Below are positions 34,387-43,617 of a stretch of 64,000 nucleotides of DNA, piece by piece. A program made the position numbers and the translations under genes. Under the pieces are notes generated by a model. It did not search any database and was not told the DNA's origin. It saw only the letters and a program-made list of their open reading frames with translations. How positions within the stretch are numbered: position 1 is the stretch's first letter; every line of letters starts with the position of its first letter. The stretch is from Photobacterium sp. GB-56. Its GTDB lineage: Bacteria > Pseudomonadota > Gammaproteobacteria > Enterobacterales > Vibrionaceae. Location: assembly GCF_003026105.1 (NCBI RefSeq), contig NZ_PYNW01000001.1, positions 124,001-188,000 on the forward strand, written 5' to 3'.

Positions 34387-35436
34387 GTGAGTGATTTATT
34401 AACCCAAGATGAAATTGATGCGCTACTTCATGGTGTCGATGAGCCAGAAGATGAACTTCATGATCACGAGGTCGCGAGTGATGTTGCTACCTTTGATTTT
34501 TCATCACAAGACCGCATTGTTCGTGGTCGAATGCCGACACTTGAGCTTATCAATGAGCGTTTTGCGCGCCATATGCGTATCAGCCTGTTTAATATGCTGC
34601 GTAAAACGGCGGAAGTGTCTATTAATGGCGTACAGATGATTAAATTTGGTGAGTACCAAAATACACTGTATGTACCAACAAGCTTAAATATGGTGCGCTT
34701 TCGTCCATTAAAAGGTACCGCGCTTATTACGATGGAAGCGCGTCTCGTCTTTATTCTGGTTGAAAACTTTTTTGGTGGCGATGGTCGCTTTCACGCCAAA
34801 ATTGAAGGTCGTGAATTTACTCCTACCGAACGCCGTATTGTTCAAATGCTACTCAAACTTGTGTTTGAAGATTACCGCGAAGCATGGTCTCCGGTGATGG
34901 GGGTTGAGTTTGAATATTTAGACTCAGAAGTGAACCCGACCATGGCAAATATTGTGAGCCCAACAGAAGTGATAGTGGTGAGCTCATTTCATATTGAAGT
35001 TGATGGTGGCGGCGGTGATTTTCATGTCGTCATGCCATATTCGATGGTTGAGCCAATCCGTGAATTACTCGATGCGGGTGTACAAAGTGACAAGATGGAC
35101 ACCGACGTGCGTTGGAGTAAAGCATTGCGTGATGAAATCATGGATGTACCCGTTAATCTTCGCGCCAAATTACTGGATGTGGATTTATCGTTACGTGATT
35201 TGATGGAGCTACAAGTTGGCGATGTGATCCCTATTGATATGCCTGAGCAAGCGACCATTTTTGTGGAAGATTTACCGACTTATCACGCCAAAATGGGTCG
35301 CTCTGGTGACAATGTAGCATTGAAAATTAGTGAGAAACTACAACGTCCCGATATGGTTAAAACGGATTTGGCGTTTCTCGACCGTGATGAGCTAGGCACG
35401 GCATTACTTAATATTAATCGCGATAGTAACGAATAA
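34387..35436 (+). CDS. fliM: Flagellar motor switch protein FliM
   Basis: FliM is the C-ring protein that receives CheY-P. The gene starts with GTG at 34387. The N-terminal CheY-binding peptide is visible as MSDLLTQDEIDALLHGVD. The middle CheC-like domain has GRMPTLELINERFARHMRISLFNMLRKTAEVSI. The C-terminal domain is SpoA/FliN-like (VPVNLRAKLLDVDLSLRDLMELQVGDVIPIDMP). Length is 349 residues, as expected. Confidence 0.96.
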   Translation: MSDLLTQDEIDALLHGVDEPEDELHDHEVASDVATFDFSSQDRIVRGRMPTLELINERFARHMRISLFNMLRKTAEVSINGVQMIKFGEYQNTLYVPTSLNMVRFRPLKGTALITMEARLVFILVENFFGGDGRFHAKIEGREFTPTERRIVQMLLKLVFEDYREAWSPVMGVEFEYLDSEVNPTMANIVSPTEVIVVSSFHIEVDGGGGDFHVVMPYSMVEPIRELLDAGVQSDKMDTDVRWSKALRDEIMDVPVNLRAKLLDVDLSLRDLMELQVGDVIPIDMPEQATIFVEDLPTYHAKMGRSGDNVALKISEKLQRPDMVKTDLAFLDRDELGTALLNINRDSNE

Positions 35437-35452
35437 GAAAAGGACGATGACA

Positions 35453-35842
35453 ATGTCAAATAATAATGACCAACAAATGGCAGATGATTGGGCTGCAGCA
35501 TTAGCAGAGCAAATTGATGATGTACAACCAGCACCACTAGAAGAGCTGACTGATGAAACGGTACCGATCACCGATGATGAACGTCGTAAGCTTGATACTA
35601 TTATGGATATTCCGGTTACCATTTCGATGGAAGTCGGACGTACGCAAATCAGTATTCGTAACCTACTGCAATTAAACCAAGGTTCAGTGGTTGAGCTTGA
35701 TCGTATTGCGGGTGAATCATTAGATGTGATGGTTAATGGGACCCTTATTGCACATGGTGAAGTGGTTGTGGTCAATGACAAATTTGGTATTCGTTTGACT
35801 GATGTGATCAGCCAAACTGAGCGTATTAAAAAGTTACGTTAA
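35453..35842 (+). CDS. fliN: Flagellar motor switch protein FliN
   Basis: FliN completes the C ring and docks FliH. The ATG at 35453 (MSNNNDQQMADDWAAAL) lies eight bases behind AAAAGGA and gives 129 residues; the ATG two codons earlier is too close to that site. The C-terminal SpoA domain is MDIPVTISMEVGRTQISIRNLLQLNQGSVVELDRIAGESLDVMVNGTLIAHGEVVVVNDKFGIRLTDVI, standard for FliN. fliO starts nine bases downstream. Confidence 0.96.
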   Translation: MSNNNDQQMADDWAAALAEQIDDVQPAPLEELTDETVPITDDERRKLDTIMDIPVTISMEVGRTQISIRNLLQLNQGSVVELDRIAGESLDVMVNGTLIAHGEVVVVNDKFGIRLTDVISQTERIKKLR

Positions 35843-35850
35843 GGCTGGCC

Positions 35851-36300
35851 ATGAAAAGGATTATAGGCCAGATAGTTACAGTATTATCGCTATTATTTTT
35901 CACACTGTCCTGTTTCGCACAAACAGCGGTTGAGAAAACGATTGAAAAAGCGCCGCCGCCATTAAGACAAGCACCTGACTTAAATATCGCAACCACTCTG
36001 GCTTCTTTACTGCTTGTGATTGCGATTATTGTTTTCTTAGCTTGGTTATTAAAACGTATGCGGGTGGCTGGGATCAGTGGTAATGATTCGGGTTTAAAAG
36101 TAATTACACAGCTGGCAGTCGGGCAACGAGAAAGAGTCGTGCTATTGCAAGTCGGTGAAGAGCAAATGTTGGTGGGTATTACTCAACATAATATTTCTTT
36201 GCTAAGTAAATTGGATAAGCCTTTAAACATGGACGAATCGCCAAGCAGAGATTTCGCTTCTCAGCTTAGCAAGCTAATGAAAAATAATGTTAAAAAATAA
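35851..36300 (+). CDS. fliO: Flagellar export protein FliO
   Basis: FliO is an inner-membrane scaffold that helps FliP assemble. The 149-residue protein has an N-terminal signal/anchor ([20 protein letters not shown]) and a TM segment ([24 protein letters not shown], about 48-71). A cytoplasmic FliO domain follows, [30 protein letters not shown]. Its last 14 bases overlap fliP. Confidence 0.92.
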   Translation: MKRIIGQIVTVLSLLFFTLSCFAQTAVEKTIEKAPPPLRQAPDLNIATTLASLLLVIAIIVFLAWLLKRMRVAGISGNDSGLKVITQLAVGQRERVVLLQVGEEQMLVGITQHNISLLSKLDKPLNMDESPSRDFASQLSKLMKNNVKK

Positions 36301-37135
36301 ATTCACCCTTATCACTTGGATGGCTTTTCTTGCTATCTCTGTGTTGTTATCGTCAATCAATATAGCGCATGCGGTTGAAGCGAACGTGGCTAATAGTACG
36401 ACGGCGACAGCAATGAGTGCAGAAACAACCTCAGGTCACATGCAAGCAGCCCGTAATGGTGGGGGAATACCGGCATTATCGGTGACAGTAAACCCTGATG
36501 GTAGTGAAGATTATTCTGTCACCCTGCAAATTTTAGCGTTAATGACCGCGTTGGGCTTTTTGCCTGCGATGGTTATTTTAATGACCTCTTTCACCCGTAT
36601 CGTGGTGGTAATGTCGATCCTGCGTCAAGCGATGGGTTTACAGCAAACACCTTCTAACCAAGTGATTATCGGCATAGCGCTGTTCTTAACGTTTTTTGTG
36701 ATGTCTCCGGTGATTGATAAGATCAATGCAGATGCCGTTCAGCCTTATATTAATGAGCAAATCACGGCGAAAGAAGCGTTGGCAAAAGCGGAAGATCCGA
36801 TGCGCCAATTTATGCTAAAACAAACCCGGGTAAAAGATTTAGAAACGTTTGTGAATATGTCTGGCTCAACGGCTGATGATCCGCAGACGGTGCCGTTAAC
36901 GGTATTGATCCCTGCGTTTATTACTTCAGAGCTAAAAACGGCGTTTCAAATCGGCTTTATGCTGTTTTTACCATTTTTGATTATTGATTTGGTCGTTGCA
37001 TCGATCTTAATGGCGATGGGTATGATGATGCTTTCACCTATGATTGTATCGTTACCGTTTAAATTAATGTTGTTTGTTTTAGTTGATGGTTGGAACCTGA
37101 TCTTATCCACACTGGCAGGTAGTTTTGGCACCTAA
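36287..37135 (+). CDS. fliP: Flagellar export gate protein FliP
   Basis: FliP is the pentameric core of the export gate. The 282-residue precursor has a cleavable signal ([29 protein letters not shown]). The conserved membrane part follows: [60 protein letters not shown], and later [55 protein letters not shown]. It overlaps fliO by 14 bases. Confidence 0.97.
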   Translation: MLKNKFTLITWMAFLAISVLLSSINIAHAVEANVANSTTATAMSAETTSGHMQAARNGGGIPALSVTVNPDGSEDYSVTLQILALMTALGFLPAMVILMTSFTRIVVVMSILRQAMGLQQTPSNQVIIGIALFLTFFVMSPVIDKINADAVQPYINEQITAKEALAKAEDPMRQFMLKQTRVKDLETFVNMSGSTADDPQTVPLTVLIPAFITSELKTAFQIGFMLFLPFLIIDLVVASILMAMGMMMLSPMIVSLPFKLMLFVLVDGWNLILSTLAGSFGT

Positions 37136-37168
37136 TGTGAATAAACATCGGATAAAAAGGATGCTTTT

Positions 37169-37438
37169 ATGACGCCAGAAGCTTTTGTTGAGATATTTCA
37201 AGAAGCGCTATACATGGTACTTATCATGGTGTGCGCGATTGTCATTCCAGGGCTGTTAATTGGTTTAGTTGTTGCGGTATTTCAAGCGGCCACCTCAATC
37301 AATGAGCAAACATTGAGTTTCTTACCCCGTTTAGTGGTGACGTTACTCGCGTTGATGTTTTTTGGTCATATGATGACGCAAATGCTGATGGATTATTTCT
37401 ATCGCATTATTGATCAAATCCCACAGTTGCTTTATTAG
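37169..37438 (+). CDS. fliQ: Flagellar export gate protein FliQ
   Basis: FliQ is a two-helix membrane protein of the FliPQR gate. At 89 residues it has the standard size, with two TM segments (ALYMVLIMVCAIVIPGLLIGLVVAVFQAAT and LPRLVVTLLALMFFGHMMTQMLMDYF) and the conserved TSINEQTLSFLP loop. An AAAAGGA ribosome site precedes it. fliR follows after 20 bases. Confidence 0.96.
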   Translation: MTPEAFVEIFQEALYMVLIMVCAIVIPGLLIGLVVAVFQAATSINEQTLSFLPRLVVTLLALMFFGHMMTQMLMDYFYRIIDQIPQLLY

Positions 37439-37458
37439 CAAACGAGCAGCCGTCGATT

Positions 37459-38241
37459 ATGCATTACACCGCAAATCTTTTACTTGATTGGATAGCGAAT
37501 TATTTTTGGCCTTTTACACGTATCTCATCAATGATGATGGCGATGACGTTTTTTGGGGCGCGCTTTGTTTCACCTAAAATTCGCTTATATTTAGCCTTAG
37601 CGATCACATTTGCGGTCTTGCCTGTTTTACCTAAAGTCCCACAAGATATTGAGTTACTTTCTTTAGCTGGATTTATTGTTACTACTCAGCAACTAATCAT
37701 TGGTGTAGCAATGGGATTAGTGACACAGTTTATTACTCAAATATTTGTCTTACTTGGGCAAATATTAGGTATGCAATCGAGTTTAGGTTTTGCTTCAATG
37801 GTTGATCCTGCGAATGGTCAGAATACGCCCGTATTGGGACAGTTTTATATGTTTTTGGCCATTTTATTGTTCTTAGCAACAGATGGGCATTTAGAGATGT
37901 TAAATGCTGTTGTTGTGAGCTTTAAAACCTTGCCGATAGGTGAGGCTATGCTACAGCAAAAAGATTACTATCAGCTTGCAGGTTGGTTTGGGCATATGTT
38001 TAAAGCGGGCGTGAATATGGCGTTAGCAGGGGTGATTGCTTTGCTAACGGTGAATTTGTCGTTTGGCGTAATGACTCGAGCAGCACCACAGCTAAATATT
38101 TTCTCGTTAGGTTTCTCATTTGCGTTATTACTCGGTCTGGCAATTAGCTGGTTTATTGTACTCGGTATCGTGCCGCAATATGAAGCGATATGGCAAGTTG
38201 GCTTAGATCAAGTGTGTAGTTTGATCCGAATTGATTGTTAA
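37459..38241 (+). CDS. fliR: Flagellar export gate protein FliR
   Basis: FliR caps the FliP5Q4R1 gate in the inner membrane. The 260-residue protein has about six hydrophobic segments. The conserved sequence LGQILGMQSSLGFASMVDPANGQNTPVLGQFYMFLAILLFLATDGHLEML (about 93-142) and TRAAPQLNIFSLGFSFALLLGLA are diagnostic. It is followed by flhB after 23 bases. Confidence 0.96.
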   Translation: MHYTANLLLDWIANYFWPFTRISSMMMAMTFFGARFVSPKIRLYLALAITFAVLPVLPKVPQDIELLSLAGFIVTTQQLIIGVAMGLVTQFITQIFVLLGQILGMQSSLGFASMVDPANGQNTPVLGQFYMFLAILLFLATDGHLEMLNAVVVSFKTLPIGEAMLQQKDYYQLAGWFGHMFKAGVNMALAGVIALLTVNLSFGVMTRAAPQLNIFSLGFSFALLLGLAISWFIVLGIVPQYEAIWQVGLDQVCSLIRIDC

Positions 38242-38264
38242 GTTAAGACTGGGAGTAAATCAGT

Positions 38265-39395
38265 ATGTCTGATTCAGATGGTCAAGAACGTACCGAAGAC
38301 GCCACGCCCAGACGGCTTGAGCAGGCGCGAGAGAAAGGTCAAGTTCCGCGCTCAAGAGAATTAGCGTCTGTTGCGGTATTAGTGTCTGGTGCTGTTGGGT
38401 TAATGTGGTTTGGAGAAGGGTTAAGTAAAGCACTGAGTCATATCATGACAGCAATGTTTAGCTTAACGCGCGACGATATATTCGATCTTGATCGTTTATT
38501 CGTTATTATTTTAGATGCGATTGTTTATATTCTCGCGCCTTTATTTTTAGTACTCATTTTTTTGTTTGTTGCTGCTTTTATTGGAGCTGCTGGTGTCGGT
38601 GGTGTTCGCTTTTCCACTCAAGCTGCAATGCCTAAGTTATCAAAAATGAATCCGCTCAGTGGAATAAAGCGGATGTTTGGTATGCAAAGTTGGGTTGAGT
38701 TAATTAAGTCTATTTTAAAAGTTGGGCTGGTGGGGAGTATTGCTTGCTACTTGATATTTTCGAGTTTAGAAGACTTTTTCCAACTCAGTAATGAGGTTTT
38801 TCCTGCCAATTACTTTCATGCTATCGATATATTACTAAACTTTGTTCTTTTAATTTGTTGCTCACTGCTTATTGTTGTTGCCATTGATGTGCCATTTCAA
38901 ATTTGGAATTTTAATCAGCAATTAAAAATGACCAAACAAGAAATTAAAGATGAATACAAAGATTCGGAAGGTAAGCCTGAAGTAAAAGGGCGTATTAGAA
39001 TGCTGCAACGTGAAATGGCTCAGCGACGTATGATGGCAGATGTGCCGCAAGCTGACGTGGTAATTACTAACCCTGAGCACTTCTCTGTCGCACTTCGCTA
39101 CGATCCTAAGTTGGACTCTGCGCCCGTTGTTATTGCGAAAGGAGGCGATCATTTAGCGCTTAAGATCAGAGAGATAGCCAATAAACATAATATTGATATT
39201 GTACCTGCCGCGCCATTAGCTCGTGCTATTTATTATACGACTGAATTAGAACAGCAAATTCCAGATGGTTTATTTGTTGCCGTTGCTCAAATATTAGCTT
39301 ATGTGTTTCAGTTAAAAGAATACCGCAAAGGTAAAGGCAAAAAACCAACACTATCTAAAGCTGCAATGGATATACCTGAAGAATTACGCCATTAA
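38265..39395 (+). CDS. flhB: Flagellar export switch protein FlhB
   Basis: FlhB is the membrane export protein whose cytoplasmic domain cleaves itself at NPTH, allowing the change from hook to filament export. The 376-residue protein has the N-terminal DSDGQERTEDATPRRLEQAREKGQVPRSRE motif and four TM segments. The cytoplasmic domain contains VVITNPEHFSVALRYDP (about 264-280). The cleavage motif is NPEH here, not NPTH; Asn and Pro are kept. It is the last gene of the fliK-flhB unit. Confidence 0.96.
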   Translation: MSDSDGQERTEDATPRRLEQAREKGQVPRSRELASVAVLVSGAVGLMWFGEGLSKALSHIMTAMFSLTRDDIFDLDRLFVIILDAIVYILAPLFLVLIFLFVAAFIGAAGVGGVRFSTQAAMPKLSKMNPLSGIKRMFGMQSWVELIKSILKVGLVGSIACYLIFSSLEDFFQLSNEVFPANYFHAIDILLNFVLLICCSLLIVVAIDVPFQIWNFNQQLKMTKQEIKDEYKDSEGKPEVKGRIRMLQREMAQRRMMADVPQADVVITNPEHFSVALRYDPKLDSAPVVIAKGGDHLALKIREIANKHNIDIVPAAPLARAIYYTTELEQQIPDGLFVAVAQILAYVFQLKEYRKGKGKKPTLSKAAMDIPEELRH

Positions 39396-39596
39396 TGTTT
39401 AGGTACATGATTATTGAAATGATAATTAAGTATATTGTGGCTAAAAATTTATTGTTTATATATTAATCATTAATTCTTTTTTGGAATAAAGTCTATTAGG
39501 GGCGTTATTTAATTAAATGTTTATATTAGACAGGAAGTCACAAATATAGCGTTTATCTTTAGCTTTCTGTTATTAATTTGATAGTCTTTTCGCACT

Positions 39597-39610
39597 GTCA
39601 AAAAAATGAC
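39597..39610. promoter_or_regulatory. FlrA/FleQ-type box upstream of flhA
   Basis: GTCA-AAAAAA-TGAC, the same dyad and spacing as at flrB, with an A-run centre. It is centred only about 17 bases upstream of the -24 GG, closer than a usual looping enhancer. Confidence 0.6.
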
Positions 39611-39619
39611 TAATATGTA

Positions 39620-39635
39620 AGGCATGATAATTGCT
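39620..39635 (+). promoter_or_regulatory. Sigma-54 promoter of flhA operon
   Basis: AGGCATGATAATTGCT has GG at 39621-39622 and GC at 39633-39634. Apart from the first base it resembles the flrB element (GGCATG, ATTGCT). The predicted start is near 39646, leaving a leader of about 112 bases. Confidence 0.78.
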
Positions 39636-39757
39636 TTACCTTATTTTATGCATTCATGGTTCATCGTCTTTATTAAATAACGGACTATTTAATTATCTTC
39701 TTTTGTTTATAAAACGAACATTGATACCAATAATAAAAGAATAGATCACTAGACAGA

Positions 39758-41854
39758 ATGAAGCTTTCAATTCCCTTTGCAGATAGATTGCCGTTAGCCA
39801 GTATCAAGTCTATGCCATCAATAGGTGCGCCTATAATGGTATTGGCAATGTTAGCAATGATCATTTTACCAATGCCGCCGTTGCTATTGGATATGACGTT
39901 TACCTTTAATATCGCGCTTTCACTGGTGGTGTTATTGGTGACGGTATATACCCGTCGTCCGCTTGATTTTGCTGCTTTTCCTACCGTACTACTTATTGCC
40001 ACGCTATTACGTTTAGCACTAAACGTTGCATCGACTCGTGTTGTTTTATTGCACGGTCATGAAGGGCCTGATGCGGCAGGACAAGTTATTGATGCATTTG
40101 GCTCGGTTGTTATTGGTGGCAACTATGCGGTGGGTTTAGTGGTCTTCCTTATTTTGATGATCATTAACTTTATGGTAGTAACCAAAGGTGCAGGTCGTAT
40201 TTCAGAAGTTAGTGCTCGCTTCACCCTTGATGCCTTACCGGGTAAGCAAATGGCTATTGATGCTGATTTAAACGCAGGGCTTATTGATCAAGAGCAAGCG
40301 CGTACTCGTCGTTTTGAAGTAACAAAAGAAGCCGACTTCTATGGTTCTATGGATGGTGCGTCTAAGTTTGTTAAAGGTGATGCCATTGCCGGTATCTTGA
40401 TCCTCTTTATCAATATCATTGGTGGTTTAATCATTGGTATGGGTCAGCATGGTCTGACATTTGGTGAAGCCCTCGAAATTTACAGTTTATTGACCATTGG
40501 TGATGGTCTTGTTGCTCAAATCCCATCGCTACTGTTATCCATCGGTGCGGCAATGATGGTAACTCGTCAAAATACTGACGAGGACATGGGGCAGCAAATG
40601 TATTTTCAGATGTTTAACAATCCTCAAGCGCTGATCATCACCGGTATGATTCTATTTGTTATGGGTATTGTTCCTGGTATGCCTCATATTCCTTTCTTAT
40701 TGCTTGCCGCCATTATTGGTGGTGTCGCTTATTGGCGAATAAAGAAAGAGAAAGCAGAAGCACTTGTTGAAAAGCAAGCGCCGCCGACAGAGTTAGCACC
40801 GACCCAACCGCTAAAAGAACTATCGTGGGATGATGTACAGCCTGTTGATACCATTGGTTTAGAAGTGGGTTACCGTTTAATTTCAATGGTCGATAAAGAT
40901 CAAGGTGGTGAGTTGCTAGAGCGCGTGAAAGGTGTTCGTAAAAAGTTATCACAAGACTTTGGTTTTCTTATCCCACCGGTTCATATTCGCGATAACTTAG
41001 AGCTGCCACCGAATAGTTACCGCATTAGTTTGATGGGCGTCGCCTGTGGCGAAGCAAATATTCACCCCAAAATGGATCTGGCGATTAACCCTGGCCAAGT
41101 TTTCGGTTCTATTGATGGTGAAATGACAACCGATCCTGCGTTTGGTCTTGAAGCGGTCTGGGTACAAGACTCACAACGTGAACATGCGCAAGCATTAGGT
41201 TATACCGTGGTTGATTCAGCAACAGTACTGGCGACTCATTTAAGCCAATTACTGACAAATCATGCATCGCAGTTACTGGGTCATGAAGAGGTACAAAACC
41301 TATTAGAAATGTTAGGTCAAACGACACCTAAATTGGTTGATGGTTTTGTTCCTGATCAATTACCTCTAGGGGTTGTGGTGAAAGTAATGCAGAACTTATT
41401 AAATGAAGCTATTCCACTGCGTGATATTCGAACCATTGTCCAAACTTTGTCGGAGTATTCCAGTAAGAGTCAAGATCCTGACATATTAACCGCCGCTGTT
41501 CGTATCGGTCTGAAACGATTAATTTGTCAAGAAATCAATGGAATAGAAGTTGAGTTGCCAGTGATTACCCTAGTCCCTGAATTGGAACAAATATTGCATC
41601 AAACTATGCAATCTGCTGGTGGTGAATCTTCAGGTATTGAGCCTGGATTAGCGGAACGTTTACAACGTTCATTAACAGAAGCGACTCAGCAGCAAGAATT
41701 GAAAGGTGAGCCTGCGGTATTATTGACCTCAGGTGTGTTGCGTTCAACATTAGCTAAATTTGTTAAAAATACGATCCCAAGTTTACGGGTATTGTCATAT
41801 CAGGAAGTGCCTGATGAAAAACAAATTCGAATTGTGAATGCGGTAGGTAATTAA
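39758..41854 (+). CDS. flhA: Flagellar export protein FlhA
   Basis: FlhA is the largest export-gate component; its cytoplasmic ring docks chaperone-substrate complexes. The 698-residue protein has an N-terminal half with about eight TM segments and the FHIPEP signature region (RRPLDFAAFPTVLLIATLLRLALNVASTRVVLLHGHEGPDAAG, then GRISEVSARFTLDALPGKQMAIDADLNAGLI). The cytoplasmic C-domain runs from about 345 to the end. It starts the long flhA-flhF-flhG-fliA-chemotaxis unit. Confidence 0.97.
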   Translation: MKLSIPFADRLPLASIKSMPSIGAPIMVLAMLAMIILPMPPLLLDMTFTFNIALSLVVLLVTVYTRRPLDFAAFPTVLLIATLLRLALNVASTRVVLLHGHEGPDAAGQVIDAFGSVVIGGNYAVGLVVFLILMIINFMVVTKGAGRISEVSARFTLDALPGKQMAIDADLNAGLIDQEQARTRRFEVTKEADFYGSMDGASKFVKGDAIAGILILFINIIGGLIIGMGQHGLTFGEALEIYSLLTIGDGLVAQIPSLLLSIGAAMMVTRQNTDEDMGQQMYFQMFNNPQALIITGMILFVMGIVPGMPHIPFLLLAAIIGGVAYWRIKKEKAEALVEKQAPPTELAPTQPLKELSWDDVQPVDTIGLEVGYRLISMVDKDQGGELLERVKGVRKKLSQDFGFLIPPVHIRDNLELPPNSYRISLMGVACGEANIHPKMDLAINPGQVFGSIDGEMTTDPAFGLEAVWVQDSQREHAQALGYTVVDSATVLATHLSQLLTNHASQLLGHEEVQNLLEMLGQTTPKLVDGFVPDQLPLGVVVKVMQNLLNEAIPLRDIRTIVQTLSEYSSKSQDPDILTAAVRIGLKRLICQEINGIEVELPVITLVPELEQILHQTMQSAGGESSGIEPGLAERLQRSLTEATQQQELKGEPAVLLTSGVLRSTLAKFVKNTIPSLRVLSYQEVPDEKQIRIVNAVGN

Positions 41855-41904
41855 TGTTAGTGGTTGTAGATGCGCCTAAGCCCTTTCTGATATAGGACGA
41901 TATT

Positions 41905-43617
41905 TTGAAAATTAAACGATTTTTTGCCAAGGATATGAGAACGGCACTTAGCGAAGTCAAAGAAGAGCTTGGGCCTGATGCCGTCATTATGTCGAATAAG
42001 AAAGTTTCTGGTGGTGTTGAGATTGTGGCAGCGGTGGATGTCGATACAACGCCTCCAGCAGCTCCAAATACTCAGCCTCGCTCTCGTGACGAAGTTACTC
42101 AAGGGTTAAATCAAGCAAGACGTAAACTTGCTGATGACAAGGTGCAGTTGAACCAATCCACGGCGCAGAAATTTGCTAGCGTATTACAAAACTATGCCTC
42201 AACCCAAGAGCAAAATGAGCAACCTAACGAGGTTGATTCACTTAGTGCATTACTTGATCGCCAATCTAAATTGCGCGAGCAAGGGGATAGTCACAGCTTA
42301 TATTCAGAAGCGAATGCATTTCGACATGACCACAAGCCAGCATACAGTCCGCAAAATGAACGCGCATCGCAACAAAAGGCTAGTGGTTACTCTCGTTATT
42401 CTGACCAACATTATGCAGATACTCCTTCATCACGTGATAACCGTTCATCATCAACATCACCACTATTTCAGCGTCGTCAACCTGAAACCAATAAGCATGA
42501 TTTAGATATCGGCGATTACCGTCGTCCATCATCAAAACAATATGAACGTGATTTATCCGTTGGTCGTGGGTTATTTGATAGCCCTCAGCATGATCATGGT
42601 ATGAATGGACGTGAGCATTCACCGCAAAAGCCACGATTAGATCCTTCTCGTTACGAATCTAAAGCCCAACCGAGTAAAGATGAACTGGATCAAGTGCGAT
42701 CTGAAATGATCTCGATACGTCGCTTATTAGAACATCAGCTATCTGGCTTAATGTGGCAAGAAGTTGAACGCCGCGAACCAATGCGCGCCATGATGATCAA
42801 ACGTCTTGAAAAAATGGGATTATCAGAGCAATTAGCCGATCAATTAGCGTGTTATATCCCTGAAGATATTCAACCCAATGAAGCATGGCCGGCATTACTT
42901 GATTTGTTATCGGATCAAATTATTACTACCGACGATTGTATTTTAGATACGGGCGGTGTGGTGGCTTTATTAGGCCCAACAGGTGTAGGTAAAACCACGA
43001 CAATTGCCAAGTTAGCTGCTCGCGCGGCAATGGAGTTTGGTCCAGATCAAATTGCTCTAGTGACGACAGATACATATCGTATTGGTGCTCATGAGCAATT
43101 AGCGACTTATGGTCGAATTATGGGCTGTCCGGTAAGAGTTGCTAAAGATGCTGAAGAACTTGCCGATATCTTACATCAGTTGCGACATCGCCGATTGGTA
43201 TTGCTTGATACCGCAGGGATGGGGCAGCGTGATATTCGGTTATCTGAACAGCTAGACACTTTAATGAAAAACAGCGGAGCGCATATTCGAAGCTACTTAG
43301 TGATGCCAGCGACATCACAGCGTCGAGTGCTGCAGGAAACGATTGAACATTTTCGTCGTATTCCACTTTCTGGTTGCGTATTAACAAAGCTTGATGAGTC
43401 ATTAAGTTTAGGAGAGATCATCTGCGTGGCGATTCAAAATGCATTACCTATCGCTTATTTAGCGGATGGCCAGCGTGTACCAGAAGATATCAAAATAGCA
43501 TCGGGGAACTACCTAGTGTCACGTGCTAATGAATTATTGGAGATAGAGATAAGCCAGCAATCACATTTCTGGTCTAGTGATAGTTCAGATAATAAGGCGG
43601 CAGATTATTATGATTGA
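41905..43617 (+). CDS. flhF: Polar flagellar placement GTPase FlhF
   Basis: FlhF is an SRP-family GTPase that marks the cell pole and recruits early flagellar proteins. It starts at TTG 41905 with TAGGA upstream. The 570-residue protein has an N-terminal basic B domain (MKIKRFFAKDMRTALSEVKEELGPDAVIMSNKK) and a long low-complexity linker (about 95-255) rich in Ser, Gln, Arg, His and Asp. The NG domain has G1 GPTGVGKTT (357-365), VTTDTYRIGAHEQL, LLDTAGMGQRD and TKLDES. flhG overlaps its stop codon. Confidence 0.96.
   Translation: MKIKRFFAKDMRTALSEVKEELGPDAVIMSNKKVSGGVEIVAAVDVDTTPPAAPNTQPRSRDEVTQGLNQARRKLADDKVQLNQSTAQKFASVLQNYASTQEQNEQPNEVDSLSALLDRQSKLREQGDSHSLYSEANAFRHDHKPAYSPQNERASQQKASGYSRYSDQHYADTPSSRDNRSSSTSPLFQRRQPETNKHDLDIGDYRRPSSKQYERDLSVGRGLFDSPQHDHGMNGREHSPQKPRLDPSRYESKAQPSKDELDQVRSEMISIRRLLEHQLSGLMWQEVERREPMRAMMIKRLEKMGLSEQLADQLACYIPEDIQPNEAWPALLDLLSDQIITTDDCILDTGGVVALLGPTGVGKTTTIAKLAARAAMEFGPDQIALVTTDTYRIGAHEQLATYGRIMGCPVRVAKDAEELADILHQLRHRRLVLLDTAGMGQRDIRLSEQLDTLMKNSGAHIRSYLVMPATSQRRVLQETIEHFRRIPLSGCVLTKLDESLSLGEIICVAIQNALPIAYLADGQRVPEDIKIASGNYLVSRANELLEIEISQQSHFWSSDSSDNKAADYYD

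Larger units (their letters stand above)
39396..39757 (+). other. flhB-flhA intergenic region
   Basis: This 362-base, AT-rich gap holds a GTCA-N6-TGAC dyad (39597-39610) and the flhA -24/-12 element (39620-39635). No gene and no clear terminator for flhB are visible. Confidence 0.7.

Noticed and set aside
35404-35781. Minus-strand open frame of 125 codons over the fliM/fliN junction
   Set aside because: Low-complexity Ser/Thr-rich translation antisense to fliN; no independent evidence of coding.
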